A DNA stretch of 64,000 nt from NCBI GenBank assembly GCA_902363665.1, contig CABJAW010000010.1, forward strand, positions 62,001-126,000, written 5' to 3'. The position numbers and the translations under genes were made by a program. A model generated the notes under the pieces. It was not told the DNA's origin. It saw only the letters and a list, made by a program, of their open reading frames with translations, and did not search any database. Within the stretch, counting starts at the first letter, position 1. Each line of letters begins with the position of its first letter. Below are positions 35,132-43,857 of this stretch, piece after piece. The DNA comes from Lachnospiraceae bacterium. Its GTDB lineage: Bacteria > Bacillota > Clostridia > Lachnospirales > Lachnospiraceae.

Positions 35132-36157
35132 TTATCCTATTTTCTTCCCGGCGAGGATTTCTTTATAATCCTTCAGATTCTTCTGCAGCAGCTCCGGCGT
35201 GTTCAGATGATACGGGCACTTCTTCATGCAGGAGCCGCAGTGCAGGCAGTCCTCAATCTTCATCATCTTTTTCTGCATTTCCGGTGTCAGCTGCGCAGCA
35301 GACGGTGCGCGTCGGATCATCAAAGACATGCGGGCACAGTTATTGATCTCGATTCCGGCCGGACACGGCATACAGTAGCCGCAGCCACGGCAGAAATCAC
35401 CCATCAGCTCCTTTCGGTCCTTCTCGATCAGCGCCTGAATCTTCTCCGTCATCTTCGGGGGACAGACGATGTAGGAGAGGAATTCTTCCAGTTCACTCAT
35501 ACGCTGCACACCCCAGATTGGCAGCACATTGTCGTACTGTGCTTCAAACGCATACGCTGCCGCAGAGTTTGTGATCAGTCCGCCGGAGAGTGCCTTCATC
35601 GCGATAAAGCCCATATCCGCTTCCTTGCACATCTCTACCAGCTTTTTATCTTCCTCTGTCGCAAGATAACAGAACGGAAACTGTAATGTCTCATAAAGCC
35701 CGGACTCAATCGCTTCCTGTGCAACCTTCAGGCGATGATTCGTAATACCGATGTGGCGGATTTTTCCCTGCTTCTTTGCTTCGAGCATACAATCGTAAAT
35801 ACCGCTCTCATCACCTGGTCTTGGACAAAATGCCGGATTATGAAACTGGTAAACATCAATGTAATCCGTCTTCAGATTGGTAAGGGATGTTTCCAGCTCT
35901 TTCCAGAAGCCCTCCGGCGTCACTGCTCCGGTCTTTGTCGCAATGTAGATCTTATCACGCATCCCTTCAAATGCAAGCCCAAGCTTATGCTCACTGTCTG
36001 TATAGTAACGCGCACTGTCAAAATAGGTAATGCCGCCCTCATACGCCCGGCGCAGGATCCTCACTGCCTCTTCATCACTGACACGCTGTACCGGAAGCGC
36101 ACCGAATCCATTCTTATTCGTGACAATTTCTGTTTTTCCAAGTCTTACTGTCTCCAT
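35132..36157 (-). CDS. Aldo/keto reductase with two C-terminal 4Fe-4S clusters
   Basis: The 341-residue protein has an N-terminal aldo/keto reductase barrel (catalytic Asp and Tyr in YFDSARYYTD, Lys in IYIATKTG, His in VYQFHNP) and a C-terminal ferredoxin-like part with two cysteine sets (CRGCGYCMPCP and CLHCGSCMKKCP). This fused form is common in anaerobes and probably links NAD(P)H or ferredoxin electrons to carbonyl reduction; substrate unknown. Start 36157 follows GAGGGAG; the open frame further upstream is the palindromic repeat, not protein. Confidence 0.9.
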   Translation of the reverse strand: METVRLGKTEIVTNKNGFGALPVQRVSDEEAVRILRRAYEGGITYFDSARYYTDSEHKLGLAFEGMRDKIYIATKTGAVTPEGFWKELETSLTNLKTDYIDVYQFHNPAFCPRPGDESGIYDCMLEAKKQGKIRHIGITNHRLKVAQEAIESGLYETLQFPFCYLATEEDKKLVEMCKEADMGFIAMKALSGGLITNSAAAYAFEAQYDNVLPIWGVQRMSELEEFLSYIVCPPKMTEKIQALIEKDRKELMGDFCRGCGYCMPCPAGIEINNCARMSLMIRRAPSAAQLTPEMQKKMMKIEDCLHCGSCMKKCPYHLNTPELLQKNLKDYKEILAGKKIG

Positions 36158-36176
36158 ATCGTTTTCTCCCTCATCA

Positions 36177-36256
36177 GGCGGATATTTACAATCCGCTTCG
36201 TTACCTGCCATCTCATAAAGAATCCTTTCGTAAGCGGAGTCTTCCTTATGATATGA
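36177..36256. repeat. Modular palindromic repeat (36.2 kb copy)
   Basis: GCGGATATTTACAATCCGC module followed by the CATAAAGAATCC...TCTTCCTTATG module. It separates the HPt gene from the aldo/keto reductase gene. Confidence 0.7.
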
Positions 36257-36288
36257 TAATTTAAGGTCAAAAGATGCCTTACGGATTC

Positions 36289-36639
36289 TTACTGCTCCAT
36301 TTCGCGGATTGCATCCGTCAAAATCCGGTACTGCGTTTCCACCTTTTTGAACATTTCCTCCGTACCGCTCGTATCGCGTCCCCTGAGCTTTTCCGTCAGT
36401 TCCGCGCTCACCTCGTAAAGACGGTCAAAACCAAGATTCAGGCAGACACCTTTTAAGGTATGCGCCGCACGGAATGCCGTCTCCCCGTCCTTCTTTACCA
36501 GCGCATCCTTCAGATCCTGAAAGCTTGTGTCGTTCAGAAACTTTAATGCAAACCGCTTTACCAGTGCCTCGCTTCCAAGCCTTCGCAGAACCTCATCAAA
36601 ATTTGAGCCAATTTTTTCATAGCTTTCCCTTACTGTCAT
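36289..36639 (-). CDS. HPt (histidine phosphotransfer) domain protein
   Basis: A 116-residue, all-helical protein with the phospho-acceptor motif FRAAHTLKGVCLNLGF (His near residue 59). It would shuttle phosphate between a hybrid kinase and a receiver. No kinase is adjacent, but the neighbouring GGDEF-REC-HD-GYP protein carries a receiver domain and is a candidate partner. AAGGGAG precedes the ATG. Confidence 0.88.
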   Translation of the reverse strand: MTVRESYEKIGSNFDEVLRRLGSEALVKRFALKFLNDTSFQDLKDALVKKDGETAFRAAHTLKGVCLNLGFDRLYEVSAELTEKLRGRDTSGTEEMFKKVETQYRILTDAIREMEQ

Positions 36640-36803
36640 AATTACTCCCTTCTGTTTTGCTTCTTTATCACCTATATTTGCAGAATAAACTGTACAAATT
36701 TCATTTTTCGTCCATGCCCGCCGGCTGTACCTGACCCGATCCGTTTTTTCAGGAGGATCTTCTCATTTCTGGCATGCATCCCTGGAACCTTCGTCTCCGT
36801 CAA

Positions 36804-38882
36804 CTAATGATAGGATAATCCGGTCATAAATTTGCTGAAGCTTCTGCCCCCCCCCGATGACTCCATAGAATCTTCGGAAAGTACGGCGGCCTGTTCTTTC
36901 TTTCCCCGCTCGCTGATCTCCGTTGAAACATCTCCGCCCAGAATGCGGATTCTGATCTTATCTTCGATATCCAACAGGCATTCCAGCAGCAGCGGATTGA
37001 AGACGCCGCACTCACCGTTCAAAATCATCCGGATCGCTTTTTCATGGGAGTATGCCTTTTTGTAAACGCGGTCACTGACCAGCGCATCATACACATCTGC
37101 CAGAGATACTACCCGGGCTGAAATCGGAATTTCTTCCCCCTTCAGGCCATCCGGATAGCCTCTTCCGTCGTAGCGCTCATGATGCCATCTGCAGATTTCA
37201 CGCGCCACCTTTACAAGCAGTTCATTCTGATAGAGCTCAAGGCTGCACAGAATTTCTTCTCCGATCACCGTATGTTTCTTCATCTCCTCAAACTCTTCCG
37301 CCGTCAGACGTCCTGGTTTGTTGAGGATTTTTTCATCAATGCCGATCTTTCCGATATCGTGGAGTGAAGAAACGAGCGTAATCAGATACTGCTCATTCCA
37401 GTTTAAATGGTAACGCCCGGTCTTCTGCATCAGGCGGTCAAGCAGCATTTCCGTCAAAATATTGATATGCCGTACGTGCAGTCCGCTCTCTCCGTTTCGA
37501 AACTCGACAATCTGGCTTAAAATGCTGACCATCATACGGCTGCTTTTCTCTTTTTCATAAATCTGATCCGTCACCAGCGTGATCAGCCTTCGCTGCTTCG
37601 CATACAGCTTGATCGTGTTGAAGACACGCTGATAAACAACCTTTGCATCAAACGGCCGACTGATATAATCAGAGACACCAAGCTCATACGCACGCCTGAT
37701 ATTTTTTTCGGAATCATCACTGGAAATCATAATAACAGGGATGTCCTCAATGATATGCTCCCTTGCCATATAGCTGAGTACGCCGAACCCATCCAGCACC
37801 GGCATGATAATATCCAGCAGTACAAGAGAAATCCCGGTGCCCTGCTGCTGCAGCATCTCAAGCGCCTGTGCACCATCCTCTGCTTCCAGAATCCTGAAAT
37901 CCGTATGAAGCATCTCCGAGAGAATCTCCCTGTTCAGCTCGGAATCGTCTACGATCAGAATCTGCTGACGGATCTTTTCACTGTCCTCCTGAAAGACTCC
38001 GTTCGGGCCTGCCATCTGACTGTTGACCGCTGTCACCACCGCATTTTTGTGGTTCTTTGCGCGGTACATCAGCTTGTCCGCCATCTCCACTGCATTTTCA
38101 ATCTTGTGTTCTTCAGAAAGCACTCCGCCGATGCTCACGGACAGCTGCAACCTTGAAAACCCTGGGACTTCTTTGGAGTGGACTTCGTTCTGGATCTGCC
38201 GAAGCTTCTGTGTGAAATCTTCTTCCTTCACTCCCGGCATTACCAGAAGAAACTCATCCCCGCCATAGCGGATCAGAATATCAGTCGTCCGCCGGATCAT
38301 TCCCCGGATCACACCGGCAACCGTCGTCAGCGCCAGATCGCCTGCATTATGCCCGCAGGTGTCATTATAAAGCTTAAAGTCATCCAGATCGATCATCGCA
38401 ATTCCAGCCGGCAGAATCTGTTTGCGCAGCTGATCTTCATAATAGCGGCGATTGTAGATGCCGGTAAGCACATCCCGGTAAAGCTCGTCCTGAAACCCGT
38501 TCAGTTTTGTAAACAACCGTTCACTTCCGTCGATATCGACTATATCCGCTTCATCCAGATACTGGATCAGCTCCATAACCTTCGGCTTTCCGTCTACTTC
38601 AACGTAATGAGCCGTCACCTGATAAACATTATTTTCCCAAAATTCCAACTTCGTTTTTTTATTTTTCTCTTCAAGTGCTTTCAGGGAAACACAGTTGCTG
38701 CACCGCTTTCCGGTCTCCCAGAAATCAAAACACCGGCACGGCTCTGCGGAAATATTCTGATTCTTTCCTTTTGCCGCATTCAGGATCGTTTCCGCATCCA
38801 GCAGCCGCACCACAGAAAACACATTTTCATACTGCAGCATCCGTTCCTCTGCCTGCTGCCCTGTCATTTTATAATCTTTCAT
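36804..38882 (-). CDS. Cyclic-di-GMP signalling protein, PAS-like/GGDEF/REC/HD-GYP
   Basis: About 692 residues. Order: an N-terminal PAS-like region (about 1-120) with a cysteine cluster (CRCFDFWETGKRCSNC); GGDEF (about 135-300) with intact RYGGDEF active site and an RTTD inhibitory I-site; receiver (about 305-430; ILIVDDS, LLDIIMPVLDG); HD-GYP (about 480-660) with HDIGKIG, HHERYDGRGYPDG. Both synthesis and breakdown activities look intact. The start at 38882 follows AAAAGGACGG; the frame is open further upstream through a terminator. A nine-G run (36847-36855) lies near the C-terminus and could slip, altering the last ~20 residues. Confidence 0.9.
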   Translation of the reverse strand: MKDYKMTGQQAEERMLQYENVFSVVRLLDAETILNAAKGKNQNISAEPCRCFDFWETGKRCSNCVSLKALEEKNKKTKLEFWENNVYQVTAHYVEVDGKPKVMELIQYLDEADIVDIDGSERLFTKLNGFQDELYRDVLTGIYNRRYYEDQLRKQILPAGIAMIDLDDFKLYNDTCGHNAGDLALTTVAGVIRGMIRRTTDILIRYGGDEFLLVMPGVKEEDFTQKLRQIQNEVHSKEVPGFSRLQLSVSIGGVLSEEHKIENAVEMADKLMYRAKNHKNAVVTAVNSQMAGPNGVFQEDSEKIRQQILIVDDSELNREILSEMLHTDFRILEAEDGAQALEMLQQQGTGISLVLLDIIMPVLDGFGVLSYMAREHIIEDIPVIMISSDDSEKNIRRAYELGVSDYISRPFDAKVVYQRVFNTIKLYAKQRRLITLVTDQIYEKEKSSRMMVSILSQIVEFRNGESGLHVRHINILTEMLLDRLMQKTGRYHLNWNEQYLITLVSSLHDIGKIGIDEKILNKPGRLTAEEFEEMKKHTVIGEEILCSLELYQNELLVKVAREICRWHHERYDGRGYPDGLKGEEIPISARVVSLADVYDALVSDRVYKKAYSHEKAIRMILNGECGVFNPLLLECLLDIEDKIRIRILGGDVSTEISERGKKEQAAVLSEDSMESSGGGRSFSKFMTGLSYH

Positions 38883-38941
38883 TCTTCCGTCCTTTTCTAT
38901 ACGGTCAGATTCGTCTGCGGCCTGCCGTATTCTTTGAACGT

Positions 38942-38970
38942 AAAAAGGAATGTGTCGAAGACACATTCCT
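38942..38970 (-). terminator. Intrinsic terminator in the leader of the GGDEF gene
   Basis: Perfect stem AGGAATGTGTC with GACACATTCCT and a TTTTTA tail on the minus strand. It could end transcripts from the folate operon, but it also lies downstream of a good promoter at 39062-39090, so it may attenuate the GGDEF gene. Confidence 0.7.
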
Positions 38971-39061
38971 GCACTGAGCACGATCACCTGCGACATCATT
39001 CTTTTGTTGCGTATCTGCCGGTAAGTGGCGGACTTTTCATTTCAAACATTATACCGCTTTT

Positions 39062-39090
39062 ATTATACTGAATTCACGTCGCCTTGTCTA
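39062..39090 (-). promoter_or_regulatory. Promoter of the GGDEF gene
   Basis: Minus strand -35 TAGACA (39085-39090) and -10 TATAAT (39062-39067), 17-base spacing. The leader of about 170 bases includes the hairpin at 38942-38970. No cyclic-di-GMP riboswitch consensus was recognised in it. Confidence 0.6.
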
Positions 39091-39140
39091 CTATGTTTTT
39101 GGAGTCAGAGGAAAAAAGTCTCCGAAGTGCTGCCTGTTCC

Positions 39141-39980
39141 TTACCTGGCTTTATCCGTCAGCTCCGCAAGCAGCTGTGTCATCGTTTTTTTCAGGATCGG
39201 ATGACGCAGATTCGGTGCGATCTCAGCCATCGGCTGCAATACGAAATCCCGCAAATGCATTTCCACATGCGGCACGATCAGAGTCTCGGTCTCAAAGACC
39301 TCCTGGTCATAGAGCAGAAGATCAAGATCCAGTGTGCGCGGTCCCCAGTGGATCAATCGCTCTCTGTGCGCTGCCTGCTCGATCACATGCATCTGGTCGA
39401 GCAGCTCCTGCGGTTCCAGCAGCGTGCGCAGGCGCAGACATGCATTCAGGAAATCCGGCTGCTCCACACCGCCGTACGGCTTTGTAATCAGATAGGAAGA
39501 AACCTTTTCCACCTTGCATCCCGGAAGCGCATCCAGTGCCAGCACTGCCCCGTCCAAATAAGCCTTGCTGTCCCCGATATTCGAACCGAGGGCAATGTAC
39601 GCCGTATGCCAGAATCGCGTAATTTTTACGGATACCGTATCGAGCGGCAGTCCAACCGGCGCCCACGGCTTTTTCAGTTCCAGTGCAACACCCTCGATGA
39701 GCGGGTACTGCTGCAGAATCGCTGCGGCAAGCCCCTCCGCTGCCGCCTCGATCAGTTTACGCGTGTGCTCCTTCATCCACTCCGTGATAAACTGGCTTAC
39801 CTCTCCGTAATTCGTCGATGCTTCCAGCTCGTCCGACATTCCGGCACGGCGCGTTTTGGTATACATCGTCAGAGACACCACAAATTTCTGGCCAAGTGCC
39901 GTCTCCTCCGGATAAACGCCATGTCTTGCAAAGCAGACGAGATTTTCAATATGGATTTCATCATATTTTTCGATGTTCAT
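39141..39980 (-). CDS. folBK: Fused dihydroneopterin aldolase / HPPK
   Basis: Bifunctional folate enzyme of 279 residues. About 1-120 is FolB (IHIENLVCFARHGVYPEE, then DVSVKI-like TVSVKITR); about 125-279 is FolK with YIALGSNIGDSKAYL, the conserved PYGGVEQPDFLN and RTLDLDLLLYD. It makes 6-hydroxymethyl-dihydropterin and pyrophosphorylates it for FolP. ATG at 39980 is chosen; a GTG sits one codon upstream. It is last in the fol operon, separated from folP by a 203-bp palindromic repeat. Confidence 0.95.
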   Translation of the reverse strand: MNIEKYDEIHIENLVCFARHGVYPEETALGQKFVVSLTMYTKTRRAGMSDELEASTNYGEVSQFITEWMKEHTRKLIEAAAEGLAAAILQQYPLIEGVALELKKPWAPVGLPLDTVSVKITRFWHTAYIALGSNIGDSKAYLDGAVLALDALPGCKVEKVSSYLITKPYGGVEQPDFLNACLRLRTLLEPQELLDQMHVIEQAAHRERLIHWGPRTLDLDLLLYDQEVFETETLIVPHVEMHLRDFVLQPMAEIAPNLRHPILKKTMTQLLAELTDKAR

Positions 39981-40135
39981 CACGTACTTTTCTCTTCCTT
40001 TCTATTTTTACTTGCTCAGGCTGAAAGCTGCAAAGCTGGCAGCTGATCCGGTCCTCCCGATTCCTTCCTGTTTCCTGCCGGTACAAAAGCCAAAGCCGGT
40101 CTGCGCAGCTGAAACAGATGACTTGCCTGATTCTG

Positions 40136-40338
40136 GTCAAGCGGATATTCGCAATCCGCTTCGCTACTTGCAGGATCATAAGGGATCCTCCCGCAAGCGG
40201 GTCCTTCCTTATGATATTTCATAACCGAGTAGCTGCTTCGCAGCTTATCAGGAGTGGCTTGTACCACTCCTGATACAAGCAAGTCCCTACCCACTGCTTA
40301 TTGCTCCACGCAATTGAAGCAGGGGACTTGCTTGACTC
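40136..40338. repeat. Modular palindromic repeat, full-length copy
   Basis: About 203 bases bounded by GTCAAGC and GCTTGAC. Modules: GCGGATATTCGCAATCCGC hairpin; ATAAGGGATCC-TCCCGC/GCGGG-TCCTTCCTTAT hairpin; AGCTGCTTCGCAGCT hairpin; CAGGAGTGG/CCACTCCTG hairpin; and a right end. It occupies most of the 360-base folP-folBK gap. The right end abuts the folP stop codon. No protein-coding capacity. Confidence 0.85.
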
Positions 40339-40340
40339 GT

Positions 40341-41162
40341 TTAAAATTCCGGTTTGCACTCCGCCATAATCGCCTGCGTCATGCGGATCGTGCGTATGTT
40401 TTCTTTTACATCGTGTACACGGACAAATGATGCATGCTTCTGTACGCCAAGTACCGTGGTAACCAGTGTGCCTTCCACGCGTTCCTCTGTCGGAAGACCC
40501 AGGGTAAGCCCGATCACAGACTTTCTTGAGGTTGCCAGCAGTACCGGATATCCCGTCTCTACCAGACGCTCCAGGTGATGGATCACAGTCAGATTATTTT
40601 CATACGTCTTTCCAAAACCTACGCCCGGATCAAGAATAATCTGTTCATCCTTCACTCCTGCCGCCTTTGCGATCGCCACGGATTCTCTTAAATCCGCGCA
40701 CATTTCATCAAGGAAGTTCTGATATTCTGCCTTTTCACGGTTGTGCATCAGACAGCACGGCACCTGATACTGCGCGATCAGATCAGCCACATGGCGGTCG
40801 TATTTCAGACCCCAGATATCGTTTACAAGGTCTGCTCCCGCTTTTAACGCCGCCTCTACCACTTCACTCTTGTAGCTGTCGATCGATACCGGGATATCAA
40901 ACTCTTTCTTTACCATCTCGATCATCGGCACCACGCGCTCGATTTCTTCCTGATTGCTGATCTGTACGTGACCCGGTCTCGTGGACTCTCCACCGATGTC
41001 AATAATGGACGCACCCTCCGCGATCATGTCTGCCGTATGTTTTTTTGCCTTTTCCAGATCATTCCATCTTCCGCCATCCGAAAAAGAATCCGGTGTCACA
41101 TTCAAAATGCCCATAATATAACAGTCATGTGCTGTATCAAATTCACGATTTCCGATTCTCAT
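40341..41162 (-). CDS. folP: Dihydropteroate synthase
   Basis: Condenses hydroxymethyl-dihydropterin pyrophosphate with p-aminobenzoate; the sulfonamide target. The 273-residue barrel has MGILNVTPDSFSDGG, IIDIGGESTRPG, LVNDIWGLKYD, DPGVGFGKTYENN and RVHDVKEN. Normal length. Part of the fol operon between the HD hydrolase and folBK. Confidence 0.97.
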   Translation of the reverse strand: MRIGNREFDTAHDCYIMGILNVTPDSFSDGGRWNDLEKAKKHTADMIAEGASIIDIGGESTRPGHVQISNQEEIERVVPMIEMVKKEFDIPVSIDSYKSEVVEAALKAGADLVNDIWGLKYDRHVADLIAQYQVPCCLMHNREKAEYQNFLDEMCADLRESVAIAKAAGVKDEQIILDPGVGFGKTYENNLTVIHHLERLVETGYPVLLATSRKSVIGLTLGLPTEERVEGTLVTTVLGVQKHASFVRVHDVKENIRTIRMTQAIMAECKPEF

Positions 41163-41326
41163 ACCTCAAATCCTTTCTCCGGCACCGTACCGGATTTCTT
41201 CCATTTATAATGTTATCCTGCAGCGATTCGCCGCACCTGAAACACGGGCAGCCTTATCTGCGTTTCTGCTCCTGTCCTGTGATGTTTTGCATGCGGCTTT
41301 GATACAGCTTCCCGCTTCTGTAACAG

Positions 41327-41887
41327 TCAGCGGATATGCCGGTTCTTCTTCTCCTCACTCCAGTTGCACGCTTTTTCTGCCTGACACAGAAGACACATCC
41401 TTGATCCCTTGTCCGCCCGGTAAATCAGTCCGCACAGGTCATCGCGCGTCTTCGTATCTTTATTCCGGTGTCCGCCGATCGCCTCTAAAATCCGTTTTTT
41501 CGCATCCGCAGAAAATCCGCAGTCCGAAAGAATCTGCCCGCCAAGCTGCACACTTGCCTCGTCATGCGGGATGCCTTTTTCATACTGCAGATGACGGCCG
41601 ATATCATGCAGGAGCGCAGCCGCATAAATTTCCTCTTTGGAAACGCCAAGTCCCCGCTCCAGATTTTCGATCCACGCAAGCCGTGCCACGTCGAGAAAAT
41701 GTGTCACATCATGGCGGCAGAATTCCCGCGATGCCTCAAGCTGTGTGATGCAAACCACGCTTTTTCGCCAGAGCGGATGTGCGGCAATCGCATCTGCGTG
41801 CGCCATCTCCATCTGATTGATTCCAGATTCCTGTTTCAACGATTTTGCTGTGCTCTGCTTCTCTTCTCTGTCTCCCATTGCTTCCAT
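41327..41887 (-). CDS. HD-domain phosphohydrolase in the folate operon
   Basis: The 186-residue protein has a metal-binding HD domain: His in RHDVTHFLDVARLA, the HD pair in ALLHDIGRHLQYE, and a distal Asp in LIYRADKGSR. A cysteine pair (CLLCQAEKAC) lies near the C-terminus. The start overlaps the folE stop (TGATG), so it is translationally coupled to folE. No gene for dihydroneopterin triphosphate dephosphorylation is otherwise visible in this operon; this protein is a reasonable candidate, by position only. Confidence 0.85.
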   Translation of the reverse strand: MEAMGDREEKQSTAKSLKQESGINQMEMAHADAIAAHPLWRKSVVCITQLEASREFCRHDVTHFLDVARLAWIENLERGLGVSKEEIYAAALLHDIGRHLQYEKGIPHDEASVQLGGQILSDCGFSADAKKRILEAIGGHRNKDTKTRDDLCGLIYRADKGSRMCLLCQAEKACNWSEEKKNRHIR

Positions 41888-42444
41888 CAATGGTGCTCCA
41901 GCATCCGGAAAAACTTGTTCTGCAGCTGATCGTTCTCATCAAACACACCGCGTGTCACAACCGTAACCGTCTTTGTTCCCGGCTTCTTGATCCCGCGCAT
42001 CGTCATGCACATATGCTCAGCCTCAATGAGTACCATCACACCCTGCGGCTTTAATTCTTCCATAAAAACATCCGCGATCTGTGCCGTCAGACGCTCCTGC
42101 AGCTGCAGGCGCTTCGCAAACACTTCCACGGTCCGTGCGATCTTGCTCAGTCCGACCACCTCGCCGTTCGGAATATAGGCGATGGCTGCTGTGCCGTAAA
42201 ACGGCAGCATATGGTGCTCACAGAAGGAATAAAAATGAATATCCTTTTCAATGACCATATCATTATTGTCTACATGAAAACGCTTTCTCAGATGATCTGC
42301 CGCGCTGTCTGTATAGCCGCCTGCCAGCTCCTCATACATCCGCGCAATTCGGTCCGGAGTCTCCAGCAGTCCCTCTCTTGTCGGATCCTCTCCGATTCCT
42401 TCCAGGATCAGTTTTACGCCTTCCATGATTTTTTCCTTATCCAT
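41887..42444 (-). CDS. folE: GTP cyclohydrolase I
   Basis: First committed enzyme of folate synthesis, converting GTP to 7,8-dihydroneopterin triphosphate. The 185-residue protein shows [21 protein letters not shown], the Zn-binding [30 protein letters not shown] and the second Cys region EHMCMTMRG. The start overlaps the folC stop by one base and its end overlaps the HD gene. Confidence 0.97.
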   Translation of the reverse strand: MDKEKIMEGVKLILEGIGEDPTREGLLETPDRIARMYEELAGGYTDSAADHLRKRFHVDNNDMVIEKDIHFYSFCEHHMLPFYGTAAIAYIPNGEVVGLSKIARTVEVFAKRLQLQERLTAQIADVFMEELKPQGVMVLIEAEHMCMTMRGIKKPGTKTVTVVTRGVFDENDQLQNKFFRMLEHH

Positions 42445-43736
42445 CAGTTTTTCCCCCTGTTCTTCATTGCGCGTTCCGCTTCGCCAAGATATGAAAGTGA
42501 ACCAAAAATAATCACCGCGTCGTCTTCTTTTGCTTCATCTAATACTTCGCTGACTGCTTCTTCCACCGTTTTCGCCGCTCTCACGTGAGGGTTCACCGGA
42601 TACACAGCCTCGGCCAGCTCCTGAGCCGGAAGGGCACGTGGATTGCCAGGTGTTTCCACCGTCACAATATCTTCCGCAAGCGGCGCGGTCAGCCTGATGA
42701 CCTCATGATAATCTTTATCCTTAAACATTCCAAAAATAAAATGCAGCTTCTGATCTGGAAAATAGTGCTCCAGAGAATCCTTCAGCGTCTGTGCCGCCGC
42801 AGGATTGTGCGCTCCGTCCATGATCACGGTCGGATGTTCTCCGATCACCGTAAAGCGCCCTCTCCATTTCGTTGCCAGCAGTCCGCTTCGCACCTGCTCA
42901 TCCGTCAGCTGCCATCCAAGTGCCCGCAGCGCCATGACACCCTCCAGGGCAAGCGCCGCATTGATAATCTGATAGCTGCCTGCAAGCGAAATCTCCATCT
43001 GCTTCCATCCCTTATAGGAGAAGGACTGACGCGCAATCCCGTACTGCACATCGGTAATCTGCGCCGGATCGACAAACTGCAGGCTACAGTCCCGCTTCAG
43101 ACAGGCATTTTTGATCACTGCTTCCGCCTCCGGCTCCTGCTTCGCCGATACCACGCTCGTATGCGGCTTGATGATGCCTGCTTTCTGCTCCGCAATTTTT
43201 CCAAGCGTATCCCCTAAAAACTCCATGTGATCCATACTGATCGAGGCCAGCACCTCAAGCACAGTCGTTTCAATGATATTCGTGGCATCGAGCAGTCCGC
43301 CCATACCGGTCTCCAGCACCACGATATCGCACTTTTTTTCTTTAAAATACAAAAAGGCAAGGACCGTCTCCACTTCAAAAATTGTCGGAGTCCCTGCATT
43401 CTTCTCCTGCATATCCCGGGTGGCCTCCGCTATGGCTGTCACGTGTGCCGCCAGAGATTCTTTGTTAATTTTTTCACCATCAACCTGTATTTTTTCCCTG
43501 TAAGAAAACAGCGTCGGGGACAGATACCTTCCGGTCCGATATCCTGCACCCGACAGTATGGTCGAGAGATATGCCAGAACAGACCCCTTTCCATTTGTAC
43601 CGGAAATATGGATAAATTTCAAGTCGTTCTGAGGATTGCCAAGCCTGCCCAGCAGCTCTCTCATATTATCCAAGCCAAGTACACTTCCGTATCTGGATAC
43701 CTGCTCCAGATATACTCTTGCTTCTTTGTAATTCAT
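42444..43736 (-). CDS. folC: Bifunctional dihydrofolate/folylpolyglutamate synthase
   Basis: Adds glutamate to dihydropteroate and to reduced folates. The 430-residue Mur-ligase-family protein has the P-loop [32 protein letters not shown], the [13 protein letters not shown] loop and the C-terminal [15 protein letters not shown]. It heads the folC-folE-HD-folP-folBK operon behind a good promoter. Confidence 0.95.
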   Translation of the reverse strand: MNYKEARVYLEQVSRYGSVLGLDNMRELLGRLGNPQNDLKFIHISGTNGKGSVLAYLSTILSGAGYRTGRYLSPTLFSYREKIQVDGEKINKESLAAHVTAIAEATRDMQEKNAGTPTIFEVETVLAFLYFKEKKCDIVVLETGMGGLLDATNIIETTVLEVLASISMDHMEFLGDTLGKIAEQKAGIIKPHTSVVSAKQEPEAEAVIKNACLKRDCSLQFVDPAQITDVQYGIARQSFSYKGWKQMEISLAGSYQIINAALALEGVMALRALGWQLTDEQVRSGLLATKWRGRFTVIGEHPTVIMDGAHNPAAAQTLKDSLEHYFPDQKLHFIFGMFKDKDYHEVIRLTAPLAEDIVTVETPGNPRALPAQELAEAVYPVNPHVRAAKTVEEAVSEVLDEAKEDDAVIIFGSLSYLGEAERAMKNRGKN

Positions 43737-43783
43737 GATACTCCATTCCGGGGAAATTCCCCCTAATCTTCTTTCGATCTTTC

Positions 43784-43812
43784 ATTATACCCTTTCTGCG
43801 ACAAAACTTCAA
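43784..43812 (-). promoter_or_regulatory. Promoter of the fol operon
   Basis: Minus strand -35 TTGAAG (43807-43812) and -10 TATAAT (43784-43789), 17-base spacing. Directly upstream, CGAAATTATCAYCTGCCG occurs twice (from about 43814 and 43851) around a TTTTCGAAACTTTCGAAA stretch, a candidate operator. Confidence 0.65.
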
Positions 43813-43857
43813 TCGAAATTATCATCTGCCGGAAAATTTTCGAAACTTTCGAAATTA

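Noticed and set aside
36158..36211. N-terminal extension of the aldo/keto reductase
   Set aside because: The extra codons come from the palindromic repeat; the strong ribosome site and homology support the start at 36157.
38883..38999. 39-residue extension of the GGDEF protein
   Set aside because: It would be translated from across an intrinsic terminator hairpin; a better ribosome site lies before 38882.
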